Positions 14,841-22,556 of a stretch of 32,553 nucleotides of DNA are shown piece after piece. Origin of the DNA: an uncultured Peptostreptococcaceae bacterium (GTDB lineage Bacteria; Bacillota; Clostridia; Peptostreptococcales; Anaerovoracaceae). Position numbers and translations under genes: made by a program. The DNA lies in contig CATJIF010000065.1 of NCBI GenBank assembly GCA_949740445.1, forward strand, positions 1-32,553, in the 5' to 3' direction. The notes below the pieces were generated by a model. It was not told the origin of the DNA and searched no databases. It worked only from the letters and a program-made list of their open reading frames with translations. Numbering within the stretch: position 1 is the first letter of the stretch; each line of letters starts with the position of its first letter.

Positions 14841-16127
14841 TTAGATTAGTTTTTCCGCATAGATTCCATTTAAGTCATATTTTTTGATACGCCGCTGTAC
14901 CTCCGCCGAATCGACTGTATACAGACCGCGTTCCTTCATCCGTTTGAAAAAGTCTGCCCCGGCAAAGGTATAGCGCGTATATAACCCATCTTCCCGATGC
15001 AGCGATTCGTTGGCATAGGCAATCAAATCTCCGATGGCCGTCTGTGCAGGAAGTGTCAGTGGGCGCATGCCCTTCAGCCACCGTGCCGCATTGTGTCCGG
15101 CCAGCGTTCCTGTGGAAATCGCTTCTGTATGGCCGACGAACAGTCCGGATTTTTCTCCGCCGCACATCATGTTTTCCAAACCGCAGACATGCATGGTATT
15201 ATCGCGCTCCGTTACGGACAGGTAGCGAATGGAATTTCCTTTACCGCCCGCATAGGGGTCTATGTAGCGCGCATCCTCAAATCCTGGTACCCTCCGCAGC
15301 TTCTCCAGCGGGAAGAACGGCGTCATAATCTTGGCATGCCCTGTATCCAACAGAATAATATTGTCGGCAAACTCCTCCAGCGCATACTGCTGGCATACTT
15401 TTAAGTTGAGTTTTTCCGGCGCAACCAGTGCAGACGGTAGTTCTATAATTGCCACTCCCGTTTCATTCAGTTGTTTCTGGATTTCTTCGGACAGAGATTC
15501 TTTTGCCAGCTTTCCGGAACCGCTGAACGCTCCGAATGAGCCATCAGCACGCCGCCCCATAATATCGTTGATTCCCGCCTTTTGCGTCAGGCTTACCCGC
15601 GGCCCAAACGCCGGGCAACGCAATACGCACATACTGCATCCGTTTCCGTAGGCAAGGCAATTTCCCATCGGCCCGGTAGAACCGGTACATTCCACAAAAA
15701 CATCGCCTTCTACCGTTCGCCCGTCGGCCAGCTTTAAACCCTTCAGGGCTTTCTTCCCCTCTTCTAAGATAACATCGACAGCCCGGGCTATGGTCAGAAC
15801 CTCTATTCCCTTTTCCTTTAACAAGCGCCGAACTGCCGGCTCCATTTTTATGACATCATACAAACTTGCGTGGGCATGCCCGGGAAAGTCCACATTCACG
15901 TGGCGCGATAGCCGGTCGGTTAATCCAAACAGCTCGCCCGCACCCATGGCTATATTTTCTTCCGCCGCTGTATACCGGCCATTATTGCGCATGATGCCGC
16001 CCACATTGCCAAGACCTAAAAGCATGTCGGTCTTTTCCAGCAGCGTTACCTGTGCCCCCGCATTTCGCCCGGCAACCGCCGCAGCAATGCCGCTCCAGCC
16101 GCCGCCGATGACTACGATCTTATTCAT
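14841..16127 (-). CDS. FAD-dependent oxidoreductase of unknown substrate
   Basis: A 428-residue flavoprotein. The N-terminal dinucleotide fold reads VVIGGGWSGIAAAVAG (GxGxxG near residues 8-13) with an acidic residue at the end of the second strand (LLEKTD). A second FAD-contact segment, GLFVGHTEAISTGTLAGHNAARWL, lies in the last third. The fold resembles GidA/TrmFO-like or succinate dehydrogenase-like FAD proteins, but length and details match none I can name. A cysteine cluster, GCSMCVLRCPAFGPR, near residue 170 might be catalytic or metal-binding. GGGAGG is 9 nt before the ATG at 16127, which is preferred over the longer frame. It is convergent with rluB; a weak hairpin (14816-14842) overlaps its stop. 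Confidence 0.75.
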   Translation of the reverse strand: MNKIVVIGGGWSGIAAAVAGRNAGAQVTLLEKTDMLLGLGNVGGIMRNNGRYTAAEENIAMGAGELFGLTDRLSRHVNVDFPGHAHASLYDVIKMEPAVRRLLKEKGIEVLTIARAVDVILEEGKKALKGLKLADGRTVEGDVFVECTGSTGPMGNCLAYGNGCSMCVLRCPAFGPRVSLTQKAGINDIMGRRADGSFGAFSGSGKLAKESLSEEIQKQLNETGVAIIELPSALVAPEKLNLKVCQQYALEEFADNIILLDTGHAKIMTPFFPLEKLRRVPGFEDARYIDPYAGGKGNSIRYLSVTERDNTMHVCGLENMMCGGEKSGLFVGHTEAISTGTLAGHNAARWLKGMRPLTLPAQTAIGDLIAYANESLHREDGLYTRYTFAGADFFKRMKERGLYTVDSAEVQRRIKKYDLNGIYAEKLI

Positions 16128-16242
16128 TGCAATTTTCCTCCCTTTGCTGCATTTACCGATAGCGCCGACCCCTTTGCCGGTACATACGGCGCGCACTTCA
16201 TTCTATTCCTGCAAGAAGGAAAATGTGACCGATCAAGTAGCT

Positions 16243-18180
16243 TCAGTTGAAATAAAACAGCTTTCCCTTATCCCGAAACGGCAGGCAGCGCCCGGCAGGC
16301 AAAAGCCAGGCATGCTCCCGCGAAACCGATACCCGCGGCTCGCATCCGCCGTCGGTAATCAGGAGGATCGGTCCTTTTTTCGGAAAATCCTCCGCCTGCA
16401 GCAACAAGTCCACACCTGGCTGCAATACCGTTCCTCCACGGCCCTTTACCTGTATGCGCCCAGCGATCTCCTCCGGGCTTAAATAGCCGGCATCGTAGGC
16501 TGCCGCATCGCAAAATACGACCCGCACGTAGGGGACTTCTTTGCCTGCCGCGTAGCTTGCAACAGCTCCCAGCGCTTTTCCCAGCAGGCTTGCATCCATT
16601 GAACCAGACGTGTCGATAACGACACCGAAGGTCCGGCCTTCTTCCAGGCTATCGTGAGGCTTAACACCCGGCCGCGGTATGTCTGGTGTGGAAGACTGCC
16701 GACGGCTGGCGCGGCCGTATGTGCGAACGCGAACAAGCGGGCCGAAATATTGGTCGAACCATTCTGCCAGCTGTACCTCCCAGGGGATCGGCGGCACGCA
16801 AAGCGCCTGGATTTCTTCGGTTAATCCCGCGGGAAGGAGGCCGCGTTCCTGCTGTCGGTGCAGCTCTAATCCCTGCGAAAGCGCCGTGCGGTAAAATTCG
16901 TCCAGATCCACCGCATTGCCCGCTATCGCGCTGCCAGTTCCTGCGTTTTTACCGGAAGTCTTTGCGCCTCCTGCGAAACGCCGCTTTTTTATAATATCTC
17001 CCTGGCCTCTGCCGCGAAACGTATTGCATTTCTGAAACGCCCGCAAATCCCGGAGCATCTCATCGTAAATTTCCTCTGCTGATTTTCCGCTCAGCCTCTG
17101 ATCGTACAGCAGCCCTTCCGGCGGCATTACCCCGATGCCCATATCTATAAGCCACCCGTTGATGACAAAATCGCAGGCTACATTCCACAGATACGGATCG
17201 CGCCCCAGCGCCCGCTGGTGATGAAGCAGCCCGGCGTGCAGATATTCGTGCGCCATAACAAACTGCAACTCTTCTCTGCTCAACTTTCTCGCTGGATTGA
17301 TATAGATTTCTCCTTCCTCTGCATTGACCGCTGCAATGGAAATATCCTCCTGCCTGCACAGTTGATAATCTTCTACGATCCGAAACCCCGCTGCCAGTCC
17401 ACCCAGCAGTGGATAGTTAGAGAGGAACCACGACGATGCCTGCTGGGCCATGCTCTCCGGTGCAACAAGCAGCCCGTGCCCGCCGGCGATGCTGACTGCA
17501 TCCGATACGGAATATGCCAGCGACCTTCCAAAGATGGCTGCGTAGCGGTTGTACTGATTTCCTGTATATACCTTGGGTTGGGATATTCCGATCATATCCA
17601 GTTCGCCCCGTCCGGCTGTACCGGCGCTGAGAAAGTCCTCCGCTACCTGCTTCTCTTTCAAAGCGCGGTATATTTGCCGCTCATCCTGCAAGCCTCCGCT
17701 GAATGCGGCGAGATTGATCGAAACCGGCGGCGTTGCGAATTTCATATCGGTCAGGAATTTATAAATGTAAAGATCGCAGGCGCAATTCCACAGCAAGGGG
17801 TCGATTCCGCCCAGCTCCTGGGGCATTTTTTCTTTGTCGAAATGGCCGAATGCCAGGTGCAGCAGACAGTGTGCAATGATAAAAGCCCATTCGCCTGGCT
17901 CCATTCTCTTTTTTTCGTCGAGCCACAAATGCCCATCTGCTCCAATCCATGCGCAAGGTTCCTTGCCTTCCGGTTTGCTGCTCCCCTTTGCATGGATTGT
18001 TCCACCTGTGCCTCTGGGGCGTTCCTGTGCGCTGCGAAGCCAAACCGCATCCCACAGAGCAGAAAACAGCGGATGCTTCTCTACCATTGCTTGCCCCGCC
18101 ATCAGCCTTTCCTTTGCCGGATTCGGCCTGCCTTCCCCCGCACGCCCTTTTTTGGCTGTCGCTTTTATTGTCTTTGCCAA
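16243..18180 (-). CDS. Metallopeptidase-like (duplicated) plus VWA-like protein, partner of MoxR ATPase
   Basis: A 645-residue soluble protein. It has two copies of a metallopeptidase-like unit: HCLLHLAFGH at residues 104-113 followed by DPLLWNCACDLYIYKFL, and HEYLHAGLLHH at 311-321 followed by DPYLWNVACDFVINGWL. Only the second keeps the HExxH glutamate. The C-terminal third is a VWA-like domain with a MIDAS motif, DTSGSMD, starting at residue 523. This matches the DUF2201-type putative metallopeptidase/VWA family that pairs with MoxR ATPases, proposed to act as chaperones in metal or complex maturation. The start appears to be a TTG 4 nt after the moxR-like stop, with GGGGTGAGG before it; an ATG at 18099 is the alternative. 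Substrate unknown. Confidence 0.8.
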   Translation of the reverse strand: MAKTIKATAKKGRAGEGRPNPAKERLMAGQAMVEKHPLFSALWDAVWLRSAQERPRGTGGTIHAKGSSKPEGKEPCAWIGADGHLWLDEKKRMEPGEWAFIIAHCLLHLAFGHFDKEKMPQELGGIDPLLWNCACDLYIYKFLTDMKFATPPVSINLAAFSGGLQDERQIYRALKEKQVAEDFLSAGTAGRGELDMIGISQPKVYTGNQYNRYAAIFGRSLAYSVSDAVSIAGGHGLLVAPESMAQQASSWFLSNYPLLGGLAAGFRIVEDYQLCRQEDISIAAVNAEEGEIYINPARKLSREELQFVMAHEYLHAGLLHHQRALGRDPYLWNVACDFVINGWLIDMGIGVMPPEGLLYDQRLSGKSAEEIYDEMLRDLRAFQKCNTFRGRGQGDIIKKRRFAGGAKTSGKNAGTGSAIAGNAVDLDEFYRTALSQGLELHRQQERGLLPAGLTEEIQALCVPPIPWEVQLAEWFDQYFGPLVRVRTYGRASRRQSSTPDIPRPGVKPHDSLEEGRTFGVVIDTSGSMDASLLGKALGAVASYAAGKEVPYVRVVFCDAAAYDAGYLSPEEIAGRIQVKGRGGTVLQPGVDLLLQAEDFPKKGPILLITDGGCEPRVSVSREHAWLLPAGRCLPFRDKGKLFYFN

Positions 18181-18184
18181 GGCC

Positions 18185-19294
18185 TCACCCCATTTTCTTT
18201 ACGAGCCGCGGCAGATCGCGGATAATTTCTACCATAAACCAGTCGGGCAGCGTTTGTCCCCCTTCGGAAGACACTACCATCTGCGCAATTTCGTAATTGA
18301 TCGACGACAATTCCTTCATCAGCGCCTTGGCGCGATGGGTCAGCATCTGCGTTTCTTTATTCAAAAGCCGTCGCTCTTCCGGTAGCTGCTTTAAAAGCTG
18401 TGCGCGAAACGACTGTGCTAAGAAATACAGTACGTCGCGCTGTGAGGGTTCCGACGGCCAACGCGCTTCTCCTTTGATGATTTCAGACAGCAGGTATCGG
18501 TTGGACAGCTGTTTTGTATATGCTAAAAACATGCCAGCGTGAGATGGGCTGACGCATCCGTAAGCAAGCATCCGAAGCCAGGCCTCTGTCATCGCATCCG
18601 TGCCCATTTTTGCTGCACCGAAACTGTTTTCTATGTCGTTGCCTCCGCCGAAGCCATATTCCTTTAGCAGGTCGCTGAGCATGTGCCAAGAGCGCGGCGT
18701 CGAATACGGTTCTTCGATTTTTGGAGGTTCTGAAAACAGATGGTCCGGCCTCTGTGCGATATAATCGGTAACAAAGGGATGCAAATCATTGGTATAGGCC
18801 CATGCCAGCCACTGTTTCGGCGATACCTTCAGCTCCACGTGGAACATGCGGTTAATCAGTGCCGAAGACATGGTTTTTACAATCGCTCCATCCTGGGTTC
18901 GGTTGCCTGCACCGATGACCACCGAGCCTGCCGGCAGATGGTATTCGCCGATGCGCCGATCTAAAATCAAACTGTAAAACGCTTTTTGCACCTCCTGGCT
19001 ACAGGCGTTCAGCTCATCTAAAAACAAACAATACGGCTCTTTTCTAGCGATCTTCTTCGGCGGCAGAAATACGCTGACATCGCCTCTAATCTGCGGAATG
19101 CCGATGATATCCTCTGGTGCCAGCTGGCTTCCTAACAGCGATACGCATTCCAGTCCTACTGCGGCAGCAAACTGTTCGACCAGAGACGATTTTCCAATTC
19201 CCGGTGCGCCCCAGATAAATACCGGCCGCACTGGTGCTACATGAAGCAATACATCCGCCAGCTCTTCTTGCGTTACTTTATATGCTAAATTCAT
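18185..19294 (-). CDS. MoxR-family AAA+ ATPase
   Basis: A 369-residue AAA+ protein with Walker A GAPGIGKS (residues 29-36), Walker B LFLDELNA, and a GAGNRTQDG sensor segment. MoxR-type ATPases typically work with the VWA protein encoded directly downstream, remodelling or loading cofactors into a partner enzyme. The ATG at 19294 overlaps the stop of the upstream small Cys gene as ATGA, which fixes the start and implies translational coupling; AGGGGG lies 8 nt upstream. The downstream VWA gene begins 4 nt after its stop. The partner substrate is unknown; the neighbouring FAD oxidoreductase is only a possibility. Confidence 0.88.
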   Translation of the reverse strand: MNLAYKVTQEELADVLLHVAPVRPVFIWGAPGIGKSSLVEQFAAAVGLECVSLLGSQLAPEDIIGIPQIRGDVSVFLPPKKIARKEPYCLFLDELNACSQEVQKAFYSLILDRRIGEYHLPAGSVVIGAGNRTQDGAIVKTMSSALINRMFHVELKVSPKQWLAWAYTNDLHPFVTDYIAQRPDHLFSEPPKIEEPYSTPRSWHMLSDLLKEYGFGGGNDIENSFGAAKMGTDAMTEAWLRMLAYGCVSPSHAGMFLAYTKQLSNRYLLSEIIKGEARWPSEPSQRDVLYFLAQSFRAQLLKQLPEERRLLNKETQMLTHRAKALMKELSSINYEIAQMVVSSEGGQTLPDWFMVEIIRDLPRLVKKMG

Positions 19295-19494
19295 ATTCCA
19301 TACCCCCTCTGCCCGTGCTTCCATTTGTTCTTATCTTCATTATACTCCTTACGACGGTCAAATCTTCGGAGGTGCGCTCTTGGAATATATTTTTTGCAGT
19401 GTTGGCAATATCCGCGATGCTCCGCCTTGCGCCCTGTTTCGCACTGCTGAAATGCAATGTAAAATTTACACGGTATTTCCCGATAGACAGCCAT
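19291..19494 (-). CDS. Small conserved cysteine protein coupled to MoxR
   Basis: A 67-residue basic protein with four cysteines (C9, C18, C30, C33; the last pair as CQHC), consistent with a small zinc-binding fold. I recognise similar unnamed proteins from Clostridia but no function. The ATG at 19494 is supported by AAGGGAG 6 nt upstream and rules out the longer frame, whose extra codons come from repeat sequence. Its stop overlaps the MoxR start by ATGA, so it is the first gene of the MoxR/VWA operon and may belong to that chaperone system. Confidence 0.7.
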   Translation of the reverse strand: MAVYREIPCKFYIAFQQCETGRKAEHRGYCQHCKKYIPRAHLRRFDRRKEYNEDKNKWKHGQRGYGI

Positions 19495-19538
19495 AGCTAT
19501 CTCCCTTCTCCGCAGCAGTCTGCGGCAATACGAAATCC

Positions 19539-19672
19539 CTCTGTCTTCGCCTTCGGCTCGCCAATCGCTGTGTTTGGGCGCGCGGTAAAGCGCCACGGGC
19601 TTTCGCCCTGCGCTTCTCGCATGGCTCCTACATCAGCTCTGCCTTCGCCTTCGGCTCGCCAATCGCTGTGTT
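19539..19672. repeat. 36-nt direct repeat pair
   Basis: Two copies of a 36-nt sequence (19539-19574 and 19637-19672) differ at one position (base 6) and are offset by 98 nt. They flank GC-rich short inverted repeats such as GGGCTTTCGCCC. Nothing here looks coding. They may be members of a dispersed repeat family; that cannot be judged from one window. Confidence 0.7.
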
Positions 19673-19680
19673 AGGAGCGC

Positions 19681-19705
19681 AAAAAAGCACAGCGAATGCT
19701 GTGCT
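19681..19705 (-). terminator. Terminator of the small amber-interrupted unit
   Basis: Perfect 8-bp stem AGCACAGC/GCTGTGCT (19686-19693 with 19698-19705), GAAT/ATTC loop, followed on the minus strand by a run of six Ts. It lies 28 nt past the end of the small reading frame. Confidence 0.82.
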
Positions 19706-19733
19706 CTGATGATTTGTGCAGTATTGTTGCAAC

Positions 19734-19874
19734 TCAAACGATGCGCCGCTTATCTGTAACGGACGCGATTGCCGCTGCGGTTAATGCAGTTTCCTATCGC
19801 CTGTTTCTTTCTTCAGAGGTATTCCGCCTGTAGATATTTCCTGTATTTTGTTTTTGCTGTTTTATGTTCCGCAT
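19734..19874 (-). pseudogene. Small basic ORF with an in-frame amber codon
   Basis: A complete small transcription unit: promoter 19931-19959, AAGGAGG 8 nt before an ATG at 19874, and a terminator at 19681-19705. The frame gives 26 codons (MRNIKQQKQNTGNIYRRN...ERNRR), then TAG at 19794-19796, then 19 more sense codons in the same frame (ETALTAAAIASVTDKRRIV) to a TGA at 19734-19736. The part after the TAG looks like a normal amphipathic helix rather than noise. The likeliest reading is a roughly 46-codon gene interrupted by a point nonsense mutation (from TTG, CAG or similar). A real 26-residue product, or decoding of TAG, is possible. I recognise no family. Confidence 0.5.
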
Positions 19875-19930
19875 TTGGTTTACCTCCTTCCCTGTGCGTT
19901 CTCTGCATTTCAAAATTATTTTACGCAAAT

Positions 19931-19959
19931 AGAATAACAAATCTTTCCTCTGCCGTCAA
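19931..19959 (-). promoter_or_regulatory. Sigma-A promoter of the small amber-interrupted unit
   Basis: On the minus strand TTGACG (19954-19959) and TATTCT (19931-19936) are spaced by exactly 17 nt, about 57 nt before the ATG at 19874. Confidence 0.7.
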
Positions 19960-20087
19960 CTGTTATCTTACTTGTTGCTTTTCAAAGTTAATGTTGCCAA
20001 GTATTTTTATCTAAATTTTACCTATCAAATATGCGTGCAAAATTCTTCCGGCTTTCGATATGGGATACTTTTTTATACATTGGAATG

Positions 20088-20669
20088 CTATATACCTTCT
20101 TCTACAAAATGAACCTGGGACTGATTCCAATATTTTTGATAGACCCTGTCGGTATTTTCGTCGAGATTTAATTGGTACATCCGGAATATTACTAAAATAT
20201 TTTTGGGCTGCCACTGTTCTTCGTATGAATATTGATAGCTCATTCCCAGCTGCCGCATTACCCCGCCGCTTCGTGGGTTGTTGATATCATGCGTTGCTGT
20301 AATGTACGGAATCCCATCTTTCTTCAACTGTTCGATGACTGCCCTGCCTGCTTCTGTTGCAATTCCCTTATGCCAAAACTCTCTGCGCAGCCCGTAGCCG
20401 AAGTCATGGCTGTCGTTTGCCGCAACGTTGACATAGCCGATTGGAAAATTATCTTTTTTTAAACAGATCGCGTAGTGATAGGAACGCTCCTGGGCGCATC
20501 TGCCTTCAAATTGGTCTCTGTAAAAGGCTTTTGCATCCTCCATCGTTTTCCACGGAAACCACGGCAAAAACGTATTGGCTTCGATATCGCTATAAATTCG
20601 ATACAGAGCCTCTAAATCTGTCTCTTTAAATGTCCGCAATATAAGTCGTTCTGTCTGCAGTGTTGACAT
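20088..20669 (-). CDS. GNAT-family N-acetyltransferase (RimJ/RimL-like)
   Basis: A 193-residue acetyltransferase. The N-terminal TERLILRTFKETDLEALYRIYSD and the FGYGLRREFWHKGIATEAGRAVI segment (acetyl-CoA-binding motif A region, about residues 90-113) are typical of the RimJ/RimL subgroup, and DINNPRSGGVMRQLGM follows as expected. The substrate cannot be told. The ribosome binding site is mediocre (GGGAG about 13 nt upstream). It stands alone in the accessory region, with the small amber-interrupted unit downstream. Confidence 0.85.
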   Translation of the reverse strand: MSTLQTERLILRTFKETDLEALYRIYSDIEANTFLPWFPWKTMEDAKAFYRDQFEGRCAQERSYHYAICLKKDNFPIGYVNVAANDSHDFGYGLRREFWHKGIATEAGRAVIEQLKKDGIPYITATHDINNPRSGGVMRQLGMSYQYSYEEQWQPKNILVIFRMYQLNLDENTDRVYQKYWNQSQVHFVEEGI

Positions 20670-20754
20670 GTCTATGCATTTCTCCCGCTGTTCCGATGTA
20701 TTACTTCAGCCTCCCGCCTGCGAAATGCCTTTGCATGCATTCTGCCCGCAGGGT

Positions 20755-21339
20755 CTACACTACCTGATAAAATAACCCGTGCTTTGTACAATACCACAGA
20801 AGCTTTCCATGTGCAAATGCGGGAATCCGCGTCTGCAATCCCCATTCTGGATATTGCTTGCGCAGCACAAGGCTATCGCCAGTCAGTAAAGCAACAAAGG
20901 AAATGTAGTGCTCCTTTGTCATTTCATGTTCCGAAGAAATAAAATATTCCATTTCGATCATTTCGATGGAAAGCTTTTCATCTTCTGCTGCTTTCTTTGC
21001 TTCCAACGGCTTCAGCTTTTTTCCACAGCACGAAACCGTTGTATCCACCATAGCTGTAACGACATTGCCACAATTCGGGCATACATAAAAACTCGTCTTT
21101 TTCATACTTCCTCCCCTGATATCATTGACATCCAATTCACCGGAGAGCAGCTTTTCCAAATCAATTTCAAACAGTCTGGAAAGCTCCGGAAGCATGGATA
21201 TATCGGGACAGCCCACACCCCGCTCCCACTTGCTTACAGTTTTATCACTGATATTCATCCGTTCTGCCAGTTGCAGCTGGGTCAGGTGTTTTTCTTTGCG
21301 CAGCCTGTAAATCAGCTGCCCGATCTTCTCGTTATCCAT
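20755..21339 (-). CDS. XRE-type HTH regulator fused to a desulfoferrodoxin-like protein
   Basis: A 194-residue protein. Residues 5-65 are an XRE helix-turn-helix (LTQLQLAERMNISDKTVSKWE). Residues 80-110 look like a desulforedoxin iron site: C87xxC90 and C104-C105. The C-terminal part has the superoxide-reductase pattern HEMTKEHYI (H138, H144), H177 and C184xxH187 in a WYCTKHGLF context, which are the ligand types of the ferrous His4-Cys centre, although the full set is not clear. An iron-, oxygen- or superoxide-responsive repressor is a reasonable inference; the targets are unknown. GNAT and this gene are separated by about 85 nt on the same strand. Confidence 0.75.
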   Translation of the reverse strand: MDNEKIGQLIYRLRKEKHLTQLQLAERMNISDKTVSKWERGVGCPDISMLPELSRLFEIDLEKLLSGELDVNDIRGGSMKKTSFYVCPNCGNVVTAMVDTTVSCCGKKLKPLEAKKAAEDEKLSIEMIEMEYFISSEHEMTKEHYISFVALLTGDSLVLRKQYPEWGLQTRIPAFAHGKLLWYCTKHGLFYQVV

Positions 21340-21393
21340 AAGCGTTTCCTCCTCTCCGCCTGTTTTTTATTATAAGACTGTAGCGCCAAACCT

Positions 21394-21708
21394 TCAATCA
21401 ACGCTCCGTAGAGTTGTGCTGCATTGTTTCACTCTATGCGTTTGCTCTTTTGCTTTATCTGCCTTGGGCTTTTGCCCATTAGCTCCAGATGTTTTATTCC
21501 ATTCTTTTAAAACTGCCTCCACTTGTGCAATTAATGGTTCCTTGTCTGAAATATAAGAGATGTATCTGGAAGCAAAGATATTGTTAGACAGCCCGCCTGC
21601 CCCTATGATGGCGTCTTTCCCATACGCAAGGTTGAACAACCTTATAAAAGGCGAGTTATCTTTATCCTCTGATAAATAGTTGTCACATAACCACCAACTT
21701 ATCAGCAT
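21394..21708 (-). CDS. Hypothetical protein, third gene of the AT-rich module
   Basis: An unrecognised frame of about 104 residues from the ATG at 21708, overlapping the end of the preceding gene by 26 nt in another frame. The frame is open further upstream (to 21765). No clear ribosome binding site is seen. The middle (YLSEDKDNSPFIRLFNLAYG...) looks like a folded soluble protein; the C-terminal tail is Lys-rich and may be junction sequence. It could be a separate coupled gene, or the frame-shifted remainder of a longer protein. AT-rich like its two upstream neighbours. Confidence 0.4.
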   Translation of the reverse strand: MLISWWLCDNYLSEDKDNSPFIRLFNLAYGKDAIIGAGGLSNNIFASRYISYISDKEPLIAQVEAVLKEWNKTSGANGQKPKADKAKEQTHRVKQCSTTLRSVD

Positions 21709-22060
21709 ACAAATAAATTCCACAAGACTTAACGTGCATTGGCATTTGATACGTTTTACAATCAACTAAAACAATTCCTGCTGTAGCAAATCTCTTAATC
21801 TCGTCCAAAAACATACCTCTATACATATCGTATCTGTCCAACATAAGCAAATCAATTCTATCATTGTCGAACAAAACGGCTGTATCAGTGGTGACAATTT
21901 CAGAGAACGTGAGTGAATCGACCCGTTCATAAGGGCTAAGCTCCTTTAACATAGAACACAAATAAGTCTTCCCCTCAGAAGAAGAATTTGGAAACAAATA
22001 TACACCTGGTTCATCAATCTTAATCTCTATAGCAGGTGTGTACTTACTTAAATCTAACAT
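21683..22060 (-). CDS. Hypothetical P-loop-like protein, second gene of the AT-rich module
   Basis: A 125-residue protein with a Walker A-like stretch, FPNSSSEGKTYL (about residues 23-34), and a Walker B-like hydrophobic strand, IDLLMLDRYD (about 69-78). It is too short for a standard AAA or ABC ATPase and I do not recognise a family. The start is firm: GGAGG 7 nt upstream, and the ATG shares one base with the stop of the preceding gene (TAATG). Composition is clearly more AT-rich than the chromosome around it, suggesting acquisition. No membrane segment or signal peptide. Confidence 0.6.
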   Translation of the reverse strand: MLDLSKYTPAIEIKIDEPGVYLFPNSSSEGKTYLCSMLKELSPYERVDSLTFSEIVTTDTAVLFDNDRIDLLMLDRYDMYRGMFLDEIKRFATAGIVLVDCKTYQMPMHVKSCGIYLYADKLVVM

Positions 22061-22509
22061 TACACATCCTCCATAATATATTCGGCAAATTCATTAAGTG
22101 AGGTATAATGCTTACCCTGGCACATCACATCTACTGCCATATCATCCACCTCACCAAATATACAAGAGTGTGACGCTTCCATGAGAAGCGCCCCTCGCGA
22201 ACAAAACTTAACTATCTCAGTTAACGCATCACACCCGACTTCTCCACCCCAAACAACAACATCAGGCATATGATATAAAACAAGTGCAGCTTTGGAACCT
22301 GTACTTATATACTTCCTCGACAGCTTAGAACCAAACCTATCTATAAAGTACAAATTATCGAGATACAACCCTTTCTCTACAACTGATAGGATTTTTTTAT
22401 CGTACTCACAACCATCAAGTGTTACCATCTTAAACAAATACTCAACATCACGCTCGATTGACAAATTATCTAATGAATCTACCCCAGAAAGATATACATT
22501 CAAAGACAT
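22060..22509 (-). CDS. Hypothetical protein, first gene of the AT-rich module (DUF4869-like?)
   Basis: A 149-residue protein from the ATG at 22509, chosen because AGAGGTG is 6 nt upstream. The layout (MSLNVYLSGVDSL start, a TGSKAALVLYHMPD strand-turn in the middle, and a C-terminal ...YTSLNEFAEYIMEDV) reminds me of DUF4869 proteins, but the similarity is weak and from memory. It is coupled to the P-loop-like gene by a 1-nt overlap. A possible promoter (TTGACC at 22573-22578, GATAAT at 22548-22553, 19-nt spacer) would take its -35 from the transposase remnant upstream. Function unknown. Confidence 0.55.
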   Translation of the reverse strand: MSLNVYLSGVDSLDNLSIERDVEYLFKMVTLDGCEYDKKILSVVEKGLYLDNLYFIDRFGSKLSRKYISTGSKAALVLYHMPDVVVWGGEVGCDALTEIVKFCSRGALLMEASHSCIFGEVDDMAVDVMCQGKHYTSLNEFAEYIMEDV

Positions 22510-22556
22510 ACAAAGCACCTCTATAGCCACAGCAAATACTTATACTTATTATCTCC

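Noticed and set aside
14816-14842. Hairpin AAAGCGC/GCGCTTT at the end of the FAD oxidoreductase gene as a terminator
   Set aside because: It overlaps the stop codon and lacks a T-run on the minus strand, so I mention it only in the gene entry.
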